Under the pieces are notes generated by a model. The model was not told the origin of the DNA. It saw only the letters and a program-made list of their open reading frames with translations, and made no database searches. The position numbers were made by a program, and so were the translations under genes. From the NCBI GenBank assembly GCA_903772945.1, contig CAICTM010000010.1:1-64000 (forward strand): DNA of 64,000 bases. The letters run 5' to 3'. Origin of the DNA: Seminavis robusta (lineage: Eukaryota; Bacillariophyta; Bacillariophyceae; Naviculales; Naviculaceae). Positions within the stretch are counted from its first letter, which is position 1, and every line of letters begins with the position of its first letter. Of this stretch, positions 40,691 to 51,267 are shown piece by piece.

Positions 40691-42919
40691 TCAGTTTGCT
40701 ACAATTTCTTTGAGCAAAGCTCGCATAGGAAGCAGCTCCCTCATTGACATGCTGAAGGCAACATACTCAGCAGCAGTGGAGCTCAAAGTAATGTCAGTCT
40801 GTAGCTTGCTGGACCAGATGATAGGGCACCCAAACAAAGTCAAGACAAAACCAGTGCGAGACTTGACGGACACAGGATCCTGATCATCCTCATATCCATA
40901 CAATCCGGCGAAGTCAGCATCGACCCAACAATCAAGTCCCTGATCAAGTTTAGGGCTAAAACAAATGCCTTTGTCACTTGTGCCAATCAGATCCGAATGA
41001 TACGTTTGATGCTTGAGCATGGGAATGCCTGGGGTTGTGACTGAATCGTGCCACCTGGTGCACACTAAATGTGATGTCTGGCGAGTGTTCGACGCATATA
41101 AAGCAGCATCCCAAACTGCAGCTGGGTAGCTCCACTCTTCTTCAAATGGGGCCCCCAGTTTGTCAGCTCCGAGAGAGATCGGTGCGGCAGGAGAAAGCTT
41201 CTTGCTAGCGTCAGACATACCAGTATATTCGATGACCTTGTTGATGAGCCCTTTTGAGTAAGCTCAACATTGTCTCCCTGTCTTTCAAAATTAATGCCGA
41301 GGAATCCAAAGATGTCACCCTTTTCTTCCATGTGAGGTCATATCCAATTTCTGGAGCTGCCCAACATAGGACTCAATCAGATCATTGTCGGACTGAGCCA
41401 GATTTGGTCATCACAATAATTTAATACCATGAGTTGATGCTCCTTATGAATAAACAAACATGGGTCTGCTGCCGAGGTTTCGAAACCAAGTTGGACCATC
41501 CCACGACATAGATGCTCATAAAATAATTTGGGTGAATCGGTCTGCCCATAGATGGACTTGTCAAGTTTCAAAAACACAGTCCTGTCCTTCATAATCTTTG
41601 GGTCGATAGTACTGAGGCAATTCCATGTACAGTGGCTGGTCGACAGGCTGAGGGCTTTGACAGAAAGCAAGAAGTAAAATCAACTTGTCTCGATTCCCAT
41701 CCATGTTGCAGCTGCAAGAAGAAGACCGGCTCTAACAGTGGGCCAACCAACAAGTGGAGAGTATGCGATGCCTTCATAGGACTGAAGGTCTCCTCTGCAG
41801 CACCATCTAGATTGAACTTATTTAATTGTCATCTGGTAACCTCTTAATCTCGTTGCACCCATGTTCCAGGAACTGCCTTGAGGTGTGAGGGCATAAGAAC
41901 GTTTACGATGTTCCAAGTCCCTTTGCCTTCAAGGCTGGCAATTTCTTTTCCATTGCTGTGCCCAGAAGTGGTCTGCATGTGGTCCCATAGAGATTCCTTC
42001 AGAGACGGGAGATCAGGGTCTTGGAAATTTTGGCCTTGAGAGCCAGTGGGCTTTGAAGAATGCCAGGATGAAACGATTCCTGGGTGTTGGTCAAAGGTGA
42101 ATATCCGGTTACTTGAGATTGTAGCATGTGCCCTGAAATTGGAGTGATTCCAAAAGTCATAGCTAAGCACAACAGAGCATGGATGAAGGCCGTGAGTAAG
42201 TCTTTAGTTTCGGGTTCATGTTCAGAGTCTCAGGCTTCTTGTTGTGAGCTGTCCTACTGGGATTCCGACGTGGGGCAGTGACAGGGATTGCCTCGATGGA
42301 ACATCTTGTGGTGGAGTGCTGACGATGGGAGGTCCCTTGCCCAAGTCGAAGGCAGTTGCTGTGTCTGAAGCGACGGTAGGCGATCTTGAATCTCCCTGTG
42401 TGAGACTTGGGGCTGGCTGGAGACGGAGGTTGAAAATGAAGATCATCCCTTTTGTCTTTTGCTCTGTCATCCTGCATAATTTTCTCCATGTCGAAGCTTC
42501 TGAAGATGAGATCGGTGCTGGTTGATGGCCTTTTCCCTCTGGAGTAAGCCACTGTCTGCTAAGGGAGGTGGAGTGTCCTCATAAATAGGTCTCGAAGCGT
42601 TAGAAAGATGCACATGTTAGTCCACTCTATAGGTGGTTGATCTTCTGAAGAGTAAACTGTTTAAACCAATCATCATAGACCAGATGGTACTGAGGGAAAG
42701 GTATCCGGTTGTAAAGTTGCGGATCAAACCAATATTTTCTGAATGGACAGGTGGGTGCCAACATATTGTCCTCTCCTCGACCTGGGCTGCCATTTTGGAA
42801 TTCTTTCCTCCTTCACTGGTAAGCGGGTTCCAAAACATATGCAGGGCATCCCCATGGATGGGCATTTCTGATGACTTGACCATCACTGACAGTCTGGAAA
42901 ATATTCTCTTCTCCTTCAC
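40691..42919 (-). pseudogene. Decayed Copia-type retrotransposon polyprotein
   Basis: On the minus strand, in pol order. 42919-42617: integrase C-terminal part (PVHSENIGLIRNFTTGYLS). 42552-42163: linker debris. 42170-41844: pre-RT segment with SLKESLWDHMQ and KEIASLEGKGTWNIV. 41777-41377: reverse transcriptase with VDFTSCFLSKP, KLDKSIYGQTDSPKLFYEHL and an active-site YCDD. 41218-40691: RNase H with DADFAGLYG, SRTGFVLTLFG and TLSSTAAEYVAFS. Gag, protease and the catalytic integrase core are missing, and frames change between blocks. The motif set is that of Ty1/Copia elements, which in diatoms form several distinct lineages; I cannot place this one. Not functional. Confidence 0.8.
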
Positions 42920-42988
42920 TTATTTGGAAATACAAACTTTACATCTCTTAGATCGTTAGATTAATCAATCCACAATGGTATTGTCGCA
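42915..42988 (-). repeat. Truncated LTR-like repeat, copy 3 (inverted)
   Basis: About 74 bp matching the first half of the 205-369 and 40207-40357 units in reverse orientation: complement of TGCGACAATACCATTGTGG through CCAAATAAGTG. It stops exactly where the Copia integrase fragment begins, so a deletion probably joined a 5' LTR to the middle of integrase. Confidence 0.6.
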
Positions 42989-43148
42989 AGAGGGCATAAC
43001 CCCTATGAACAGTTTACCCAAACACTGCTGCAATTTGTACCGTTATGCAAGTTAATTTATTTGGCCGGCCGAATCTTAAAAGTGAGAAACCTCATCGTTG
43101 ATTTCCTCGTATGTCTTTGTTTCTCAACCACGCTGTTCACTACTCAGT

Positions 43149-43556
43149 ATGCTTTACATCGGTCATGGCCATTTTGAACTGGAAAACCCCGACCATGACA
43201 GCATCACCGCCGTCAGGCGTATTCTGAAGCATCCTGCTGTCTTTGGCGCGGCGTATGCATTCCACGAGAACAACGGTAGAGGGTGCATGATAGGATTTCT
43301 CCTCATGAACAGGGATAGTAGCGATGAAGATCATGGTGATGTGTTTGATCGGTTGGGAGAGTACTGTGTCCTACGTAAACTCTACCTCTCCAGAGCTCTT
43401 CTTATTCTCAAAAATAAGAAGAGGCGTTTGATGAAGAAGATTGCGACAGCACCATGGTCGATTGACGATCGTCCGCTAAGGAACAGATCGTTAGCGGATC
43501 GAGTGAGCCGAAAAATGAGGTGTGGGTTAAATTTGCATCCGAGCCAGAAAACATAA
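43149..43556 (+). CDS. Small hypothetical protein
   Basis: An ATG-started frame of 135 codons (MLYIGHGHFELENPDHDSIT). Its composition is protein-like, with an Arg/Lys-rich second half (LKNKKRRLMKKI). No family recognised, no signal peptide or membrane segment. It could be a remnant of a longer gene or a chance frame beside retroelement debris. Confidence 0.3.
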   Translation: MLYIGHGHFELENPDHDSITAVRRILKHPAVFGAAYAFHENNGRGCMIGFLLMNRDSSDEDHGDVFDRLGEYCVLRKLYLSRALLILKNKKRRLMKKIATAPWSIDDRPLRNRSLADRVSRKMRCGLNLHPSQKT

Positions 43557-43771
43557 GGACTATGACAAAATGCCGGAAAGAATTCGGTAGCAAGATCAAC
43601 AGAATTTTAATGTCTCAGTTCCTACTTTAGGACCTATGTCATGCTAGGGAGTGGTGTTAGAAGAGAATTCCGAGCGAGCGGGCTAACGACCGGTTAAGAT
43701 TCACAACTGTTTTTTGGGATTCTTATTTTGGCCCGAAGTGATAACACCTCTTGTGAAGATCTTTCCTTTTT

Positions 43772-43975
43772 AGAGACTGCCGTCTCCAATTATGGACAGC
43801 TGTCTCCAAATGTTTGGAGACAGTTACATAAATATATGTCAATTGAAATGGGGTAAAACTGAACATACTAGTCTAAGTAGTTTGTACACAATTTTGTTTC
43901 TAACTGGAGACAGGCAGTATTTAAAAGTGAGACTGTCTCCTTTTTGAGACAGCATTCTCCTTTGGTCTTCTGTGA
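43772..43975. repeat. GGAGACAG inverted-repeat cluster
   Basis: Contains a 24-bp near-perfect palindrome CTGTCTCCAAA-TG-TTTGGAGACAG at 43800-43823, plus further GAGACTG/CTGTCTCC words at 43773-43787, 43907-43915 and 43932-43955. The outer words (GACTGCCGTCTCC against GGAGACAGGCAGT) are inverted, so 43773-43918 may be a small MITE-like element. Confidence 0.5.
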
Positions 43976-45455
43976 TCCTATGTCAAAACCGCTCAATTCA
44001 ACTTTCATTTTTGCTTTTTTTGCTTCAAAGTAAGTCTTTTACCCGGTGGTCCAGCTGCCAGGATGCGTATTAATCGTGCACTCAGTAAGAACGGTAGACA
44101 ACAACCACCTCGGAGGAATATTGGAATATTGCCTCCAAAAGGCCCAATACTAGTACAAATTAGTTAATTAATTGTCAATGTACAATGTCATGTACAGTGT
44201 ACAGAGCTGAACAGCTGAACCTATAGAAAAGGACTCTGTGTCGCCAATACTATCGGAGCAGGCAGAAGGCAGGAATATCTTTGGTGTCCACGCGACTACG
44301 GTATGACATACGCGACAAGCCCATTCCGAAACTGAGGTGGCAATGTTTCGGTGTTTCGGTGGGGCTTGGAAGCCATCATCAGATTCTGTAACTGGCACAT
44401 TCACAGCCACGAATAGTCAGCCACATCCAAACTGACTGACCCTCCTACACTGGCTGACCAGCGGATATGAGTGACTGGGCGGCTGGATCCTGTAGGTTGC
44501 TTTTTGGTTGGGAAGACTACTAGTCTAGTACTATGCAACGGGGTTGCAAGTTGCAAGACTTGGTTTGCTTCGATGAACGGCCACCGATTGCTCATTGTAT
44601 GGTGCTTGTTTCCGTTCCGAAATCCCACGAAAACAAAGCACAAAGCAGTCGGGCCAGTGCAAGCGTTTACCGGTGGGCCAGCGGGGCTCCTAAATCGCCA
44701 CTTGTAGTATCTTCTTGTTTAAAGTTTGTACCGGTGGTGGATCCTAATATCCTCGTCGATCTGGGATCGTTATCTTCTATCCATCTACATGACATTGTAG
44801 CTAGCTAGTGGCATGCTGTATGCATAGATCTGCTGGTTAGTTGGCCCGACTCCAGGCAAGGCAACGGTACCCTCGGGGATCGGTACTCCTTGAACGGTGG
44901 GCGGACTTGGACTCCACTTACTTGGTTTGGGTCTCTACTAGTAGCAGCATTGTTTTCTTGTCTTGTCTAGCCGGATGCTACTGCGTCTTTTCACCCAGGC
45001 AGCAACAAAGCCAAAGGATGCAAGCAGTTACCGGTTCAACCATTGCTTGCTTCGCAAGCAATTCAAGGAAGCAAGCTACTCCCCCAACCGGCCAGGCAAC
45101 CATGTCACCGGTATCATGGCGGCTGCTCGTGTCTCTTCCAGGCCCAGTCTTGCAGCATCTTTCTCTTGTTGCTGGTCTCCCTTGCAAGTTTCAATGGAAT
45201 CTAAAAGTACACGTAGAGTACCGATTAGTGTCTAATGGCTGGTACAGATTAGAGGGCGTGACGGCCTTGCATGAAACAGGATACATGTGGATTGAGGTTT
45301 TGCAGGCGGTTGACTTGGTGTAAACATTACGTTATTTGAAGCCATTTAAGCTGTATCGTACCCGGAGAAGATCCAAAAGATCGAATCAAATCAAATCAAT
45401 CCCTTGACCGTTTGCCACCACCCTACCAACTTCATAGAAACACCCCAGATAGAAG
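43976..45455. other. Intergenic, nothing supported
   Basis: Several frames of 80-160 codons overlap on both strands, none with recognisable features. Some GGTACC/ACCGGT and CTAG motifs. The last part is probably the promoter of the P4H gene. Confidence 0.4.
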
Positions 45456-47236
45456 ATGAGAATGATCAGGGCCATGGGCTGCAATGCCATCATTCTGGCA
45501 CCCACTGGTATTTGTAGTCTGCTACTTGTATTAGTACCAGTTTCAGTACTATCTGAAGAGGTGGAAGCCAGCATTGATTATGGCACAGATGTGGTATGAG
45601 AATATGAGAATGCTACCTTTGCTACCTGAACTATACTTAGCTTTGTTCTGATATATGTACTCTGGTCTGATGATCCATCTCTTCCTTTTTCTTCCCTTGT
45701 TTTGTCTTATCTCATCTTATCTCATCTTATGTTTTTGTTTTCTTTCAAAAAACCAGAGCTACCCAATGCACTACGGTGTCTTGACGGATCTTCCCACAGA
45801 ACGAGATTTGCTAGGTACACGTACGGAAAAGCAGCAATTGTACCAGGAGAACTTGGAAGGTTGCTTTGAGTTCTATGGCCAAGAAGAGGGCAAAGCTAGC
45901 TGCATGTATTATGAACAAGCTCGACTTGACATGAATCTCCGACAACCTCAGTCCATGGTCAATTACACCAAGAATGGATTTGTCAAGATCAGGGCTCCTG
46001 AACAAGTCTGGAACATGGTCCAAGAATTTTGGCAGCAAAACCAACACAACTTGGAGTTGGAAGAAGAATGGCCAACGGGAAACATTTTTGTCAACCATTG
46101 GAAATCTCCCGTCAATTTTGTGGCCATTGATGATCCCACATTGCCAGGAGGAGGCAACATTATCAAAACTGCCATTTGGAATGCCGCCAGAGATACACTC
46201 GAACAATGGACCGGATACACCATGGCGGATTGCAGTCTATACGGCGTCCGAATCTACCATGAAAACGCCATTTTGGCTCCCCATGTCGATCGATTGCCAC
46301 TGGTCGCCAGTGCCATTCTCAATGTCGCCCAAGATGTCGATGAACCCTGGCCTCTCGAAGTCATTGGGCATGATCAACGAGCGCACAATATTACCATGGT
46401 ACCCGGCGATCTCATTCTGTACGAATCACATTCCATCATTCATGGGGTAAGTTAGTCATTATTGCCAACTCGTTGAGTTGAACTGAACTGAAAACGGTGT
46501 TACATCTGCAGCAAAGGAAAATTGCATCATCTGACCATTGTGACTGTCTCATTATTGCTATGAAAAACGAAACAAAACTCGACAATCTACACACACGCCT
46601 TGATACGAACAACGAAACAAACCTCGGCAATCTTCATTGTTTTTTTTGCTTGCTTGCTTTTACTATTTTGGGGCATCTACATAGCGCCCGTTCCCATTGA
46701 AAGGACGATTCATGGCCAACGTGTTTATCCATTTCGAACCGGTTGCACCACTCTCCGAACCAAATCCTGTCTTTACAGGGGATCTTCCGCCCTACCTAAT
46801 TCCCAATTCACCAGAAGAACCTGTCTGGAGAAAAGCCAATCCCCATGGATGGCATGCCGTACAAACTGCACCTCCCGCTGATGGAACCACGGAAGCACAT
46901 CATATGACAGTATTGCAAGATATACAAACCTTGAGAGCACTCTTGGATGTGCACCCTCACCTGGCCAACGCCAAAGATGCCAACGGATGGACACCCTTGC
47001 ACGAAGCGGTACGGACCAAACGAGGAGATCTCGTAGAATTGCTGGTAGAACAAGGAGGGGCCGATATTCATGCCACTACCAATGGGGGTGAAACGGTCCT
47101 GGGATTGGCCTATCACTTTGTATCGACAGAGGATCCAAACTATCAAACACAACCAGAAACACACCCTGTCATTCAATACTTGGAAAATCTGGGAGCCACG
47201 CGGGGGAGCCCAGGAAAAAATAGTCAAGAGTTATAG
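45456..47236 (+). CDS. Prolyl 4-hydroxylase-like dioxygenase with ankyrin repeats
   Basis: Three exons: 45456-45593, 45757-46446 and 46685-47236. Introns are 163 bp (GTATGAG..CCAG) and 238 bp (GTAAGT..ATAG), both phase 0, giving about 459 residues. Residues about 10-33 form a signal peptide or anchor (LLLVLVPVSVLS), so it acts in the secretory pathway. The catalytic domain has APHVD, giving the HxD iron ligands, and HSIIHG joined across the second intron to RPFPLKGRF, giving the distal His and the Lys that holds 2-oxoglutarate, as in P4Hc enzymes. A C-terminal ankyrin pair (DANGWTPLHEAVRTKRGDLV) follows. Expected reaction is 4-hydroxylation of prolines in secreted, possibly cell-wall, proteins. 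The second intron splits the active site. Confidence 0.8.
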
Positions 47237-47621
47237 GTACCGTAGTCTAGCTAGTACTGATTGTAGTAATATGGTGGAACCAAAATCACTTGATGCAACA
47301 CAACGTTCGTTTGCCTTGCCCAAAAGTGCAGCATGTTTCTCGTGTCCATTCGAGAAGGAACGATGGTACGTTTCAGCCTGATCTGTCTTTCTCATTTGCC
47401 GTGATGGTGCTGGAGCCAACCATCGTGGGAAATCCAGTGCTGGGGCTAGCACATGCAGGCATGCATTGTACCGGTACCAGTGGCCAGTGCAGCCACTACC
47501 GGTAGCACTCTCACAGAACGGTATAATCCACTTGCTCTAAACCCCCCTTACCCTGTTGTCATTGCTTTTCTTTTCTAGACTCGACTCGACTCTGAAGGTC
47601 AAGCCTCGAGTGTCGGGAGTC
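47237..47621. other. Short intergenic spacer
   Basis: Contains GTACCGGTACCAGTGGCCAG palindrome at about 47469-47488 and the likely promoter of the coiled-coil gene; the downstream frame is open upstream of the chosen ATG. Confidence 0.4.
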
Positions 47622-48803
47622 ATGGTAATGTCGAGTCCCTGTTATGACGTTGGGGAACGGTATTCTTTTGTCCAGCCGTTTCTTCACATCACCAGCGAAT
47701 CTTTGTTTCAACCCAACAACAAGACCATGGCGACTTTGTCTTCGACAACCGCAGATTTCGCCTCTTTTGGGTTAGATGCATCATGCGACAAAACTGAGAT
47801 AACCACAACTGACAGTCTTGATGAAGGGAAGGAAGTAAACAACGTGCATTGTGAAAGTGTTCATAATAAGGCAGTTGAGCTGTCCAATGATCCGCCCACC
47901 AATGACACGGACGAAGGCACCACCGGCGGTTGCGGTGATGCCGATGATTCAGGCAGCAGTGATACTGCTGCTGCTGCTGCTGCAAAGAAGCTAACGTTGT
48001 CGGATCTTCCGGAATGGTTATCTCTGGTGAAGGCTTACTGCGAGGAAATGCAAAAAGTTCAGGACGATCTCTGCCAGCGGATGCAACTGAACGAGCTTTT
48101 GTTTGAGAACGCGGAGACGGTCCGAAAGACCAATTTGTCCGGATGGGAGAAACTCGAAGAGTCGCGAGAGAGTCTCATCGAGACAATCACACAGGTAGAA
48201 CAAGCTATCGCCCAAGCAAATGCCATCCAGGAGCAAGAGCATGACCACTTTGTAGATCCCCAGGACTTAACTCAGGCTTTGGCAATGCTGCGAATCGAAG
48301 AATCCAAGGTGGATCAAGAAATCCAAAAGTTTGTCAAGCAAAATGAAAAGGTCCTTCAAGACATGGTCAAGATCAGGGCCAACAATACCGAAATCGCACG
48401 CGTCTTGGAAACTTCATGGGCCAAGAGCGGCGCTTTGACCCGTAGCCTGAACAAACTCGAGCAGGATATGATCGAGAAGCATGCAAATAGCCTGGAAAGT
48501 GGTCAGGAGGCGTCGGAGATTACTGCCACAGGCTGCTCCGACAAGCAAAGGGACGAAAGCATGGATAGCCCAAACCTGGAGAATCCCGAGGTGCAAGAGC
48601 AATACCAACGAGCCATCCAGCAACTGCAGCAAATCCGAAGCAGCAATGCAAAGTCGTCTCGGAATTTGCAAGATCTATTTGACCGTGCCCGTGACGTACG
48701 CGAGGATGCACTTGCAAACCACGCGGAAATGGAGAGCCTTGCCCTGAACATCAACTTGCGCAGCAACGATCACGACGCAGAAGATGAAACTCCAGCGGAA
48801 TGA
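47622..48803 (+). CDS. Coiled-coil protein of unknown function
   Basis: About 393 residues from the ATG at 47622. An alternative in-frame ATG at 47727 has a strong context (GACCATGG) and begins MATLSSTTADF. The first 120 residues are Thr/Asp/Ser-rich and disordered, with an Ala run (SSDTAAAAAAKK). From about residue 125 to the end nearly everything is predicted helical with heptad-like spacing (EWLSLVKAYCEEMQKVQDDL, QEIQKFVKQNEKVLQDMVKI, QYQRAIQQLQQIRSSNAKSS), so a long coiled coil with two breaks. No membrane segment or enzyme motif. Probably a cytoskeletal, centrosomal or tether-type protein; family not recognised. Confidence 0.7.
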   Translation: MVMSSPCYDVGERYSFVQPFLHITSESLFQPNNKTMATLSSTTADFASFGLDASCDKTEITTTDSLDEGKEVNNVHCESVHNKAVELSNDPPTNDTDEGTTGGCGDADDSGSSDTAAAAAAKKLTLSDLPEWLSLVKAYCEEMQKVQDDLCQRMQLNELLFENAETVRKTNLSGWEKLEESRESLIETITQVEQAIAQANAIQEQEHDHFVDPQDLTQALAMLRIEESKVDQEIQKFVKQNEKVLQDMVKIRANNTEIARVLETSWAKSGALTRSLNKLEQDMIEKHANSLESGQEASEITATGCSDKQRDESMDSPNLENPEVQEQYQRAIQQLQQIRSSNAKSSRNLQDLFDRARDVREDALANHAEMESLALNINLRSNDHDAEDETPAE

Positions 48804-49204
48804 AAAGAAAAGCCAACTATTCCGAAGTCTTGGCAGCGCATTATCCTGATTGCACCGGGTTCAGATGCAGGTATCAAGCCTATTTTAAAAGCTATGTATA
48901 TATATATTTCACAACCAGGGTCCGGGACGGAGAGGAGTAATGGTTTCGAGAGGAGCTTCAAAATGTTTCTCTTCCGTAACTTTAGCCTCAATTATAGTTC
49001 ACCGTTGCAGACTTGTTGTCTGTCTCACTGACGATCTTTCGTTCATTCTTTCAAACTTCTATTGCTTTCTAAAGAATGGCATGATATGCAGTAGTATCTC
49101 TTCAAGCAACCTCCAAACCGAAACCAACAATCCAGGTTTACGATGTTCATCGTACAACACAACAACCTTACTTCTTCTTCCAATGCATGACGATGACACC
49201 TTTG
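48804..49204. other. 3' flank of the coiled-coil gene
   Basis: No gene supported; includes a TATATATATATTT stretch near 48896-48908. Confidence 0.35.
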
Positions 49205-49925
49205 CCGGTTCTGCTTGCAGCTGCTTCGAGCCTTTGTTAGGAGAGTCAATGGGCTTCCCCTCTGTGTGGGGTCGACCTGTTCCTCTTCGCCGGCAATGGT
49301 GTTGTCTTGCGGTGGTTTCTCTCTGGTTTAGTTGGTTCGTACTCGTGTCGGCATCCACAACAAGGTCAGTTCACATTCTTCTGTACATTGTCTCGTTGGG
49401 TGCCATTTTCCGGTGCTGCTTGCCAGCTGCTTCGAGCCTTTGTTAGGAGAGTGAGTGGGCGGCCATTTCATGAGTCCGTTCCATTTGCTCTCTGCCGGAA
49501 CCAGTCTTTCAGTTCTTCTTATGTTATTGCAACAAGCCTTCTAACCGTCCTTCGTTCCTCCTTTTGTCGAATGATCATGCGGTTGACAATGATGCTTTGG
49601 CCGTTCGTGACTCGGTCGTCTTGCGGTGGTTCCTTTCAAGGCAAGTCCATGTGTTCCTGTGTTTTGTGTCATTGCTTCACGGTCGTCGACCGTTGCCGCC
49701 TCATCTCCTTTAGTTTCCAACGTAGGCCTTGACAATGGTGGTTCGTCCTCGCCATGGTGCTTTGGGCCGTCGTCGCCGTTGTTGTCTCATCCACAAAAGG
49801 TCAGTTCACATTCGTCTTACCATCTCTCACCAATGATGCAATTCTCCGGTGCCTGCTTCGAGCCTAGAAGAAGAGTGAGTGGGCGGCCATTTCATGAGTC
49901 CGTTCAACCTCACTCTTCGCCGGAA
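49205..49925 (+). repeat. Diverged direct repeats around TGCTTCGAGCC
   Basis: The segment TGCTTCGAGCCTTTGTTAGG followed by AGAGT recurs near 49213 and 49427, with a diverged third copy near 49854. Two of the three are followed by GAGTGGGCGGCCATTTCATG and AGTCCGTTC. A second word, TTGCGGTGGTT or CACAACAAGGTCAGTTCACATTC, recurs near 49308, 49367, 49622 and 49795. The frames over it are long because of the repeats. It may be a repeated non-coding unit of about 200-430 bp. Confidence 0.5.
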
Positions 49926-50787
49926 GATGGTGCAAAACTTTCATTCGATTCCTCTATTATTCCGGAGACCAGTTTTACAAACCTTCCCCTCTTTCTACTT
50001 TTGATCATGAATGATGGACGTTGGTTTATCGGTACACGTGTACGCCCTTGGCTTTGCTCTGTTTTGTTCGGCGGAGTTTCGAAAGCAACGGTTGCTCGGA
50101 CAAGTGTTCAAGTCACGAAAAGGTCGGTTACTAGTAACATGCGATCAAATTCTGGGCACAGTGCGTACCTTCGGGCTGCATCGTTTGGTTGCCATTGTCA
50201 TTGTTTGTAGCCCTGTAATCCAAGATTGTGCCAAGCAAATTGAGATGGCAGAGCGACAGTCAACTTTACCATTCGCATCGTTCAAGATGCTTATCCAGCA
50301 GAAAACGGGGGCTCATCATTGAACATATGTAAACTTCCACGGATACACGTAGCTCTTCCAAGATTACGCTTCTCGGTCAAAAGGGCCCGTCGATGCTGAG
50401 AGCCGCGTAAAGAAAGCCAACGTCACCAACGGGAGGAATGGAACCTACAGCGCTAGTAATGGCGGAACTGGCTCTTTTGTGACTTAGCATTCTTGGCCGT
50501 AACTTTTTGTACATTGGCATGACAAGTAGATGGCATAGCCAGAGGACAGTCTAGCCCCCGTAATGGCCCTCACCTGATCCCACGGAACCTAGTAGTCCTG
50601 AATTTGGACTCTTCTTTCCCTGGCTTCAACCAGTAGATAATGAGAAGGTTTTTGTTTTGTTCGCGGCTCAGCTGGGTTCCAATTGAATCCAAGAATGAAC
50701 TGGGTTACTTTCCCATTGCCCTCAACGGACTGAGGGTCTTTCACACTTTTATCGCTGTATGTGCAAGTTAGTCTGTACGTCGCTGTG
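49926..50787. other. Intergenic, nothing recognised
   Basis: No convincing gene on either strand. Confidence 0.35.
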
Positions 50788-51050
50788 TGTGCAAGTTAGT
50801 CTGTACGTCCGGCATAAGGGATGGGGTAAATAATAATTGTTAGTTGGTAAAATATACTCCGAGTACCAAACTATGTGTGTGTGCAAGTTAGTATGTACGT
50901 CCGCCATAAAGGATGGGGTAAATAATAATTGTTAGCAGGTAAAACATACTCCGAGTACCAGAGTATGTGTGCAAGTTAGTCTGTACGTCCGTCATAAAGG
51001 ATGAGGTAAATATTAATTGTTAGCTGGTAAAACATACTCCGAGTACCAAT
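50788..51050 (+). repeat. Tandem repeat of about 90 bp, three copies
   Basis: Units start at about 50789, 50881 and 50969 with GTGCAAGTTAGTCTGTACGT, continue with CATAAAGGATGGGGTAAATA and end with ACTCCGAGTACCA. A partial unit lies at 50761. Copies are highly similar. It ends about 220 bp upstream of the next start codon and could include promoter sequence. Confidence 0.75.
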
Positions 51051-51267
51051 GTGTGTGTTTTGGTTGGCTATCGATAGACTACAGTAGACTGTGTGTTCAG
51101 TTGAACACAGTGTTGGATTTGGCCAAAGAATCAAATCTCTTTTTTGACAGTTGAGGGCATCAGCCTTCGGCTGTCTGTTCTTACGGGTATCCAGGTCTGA
51201 ACACCTTTTTGGCCAGCAGCTACCAGGTAACACAAATCTGCTTTGTAGAGACAAAACATGTCAAGCC

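Noticed and set aside
44841-45323. 160-codon plus-strand frame
   Set aside because: Overlaps two other frames and contains palindrome-rich intergenic sequence; no motif.
49626-50210. 194-codon plus-strand frame
   Set aside because: Crosses the diverged direct repeats and has a composition explained by them; no family recognised.
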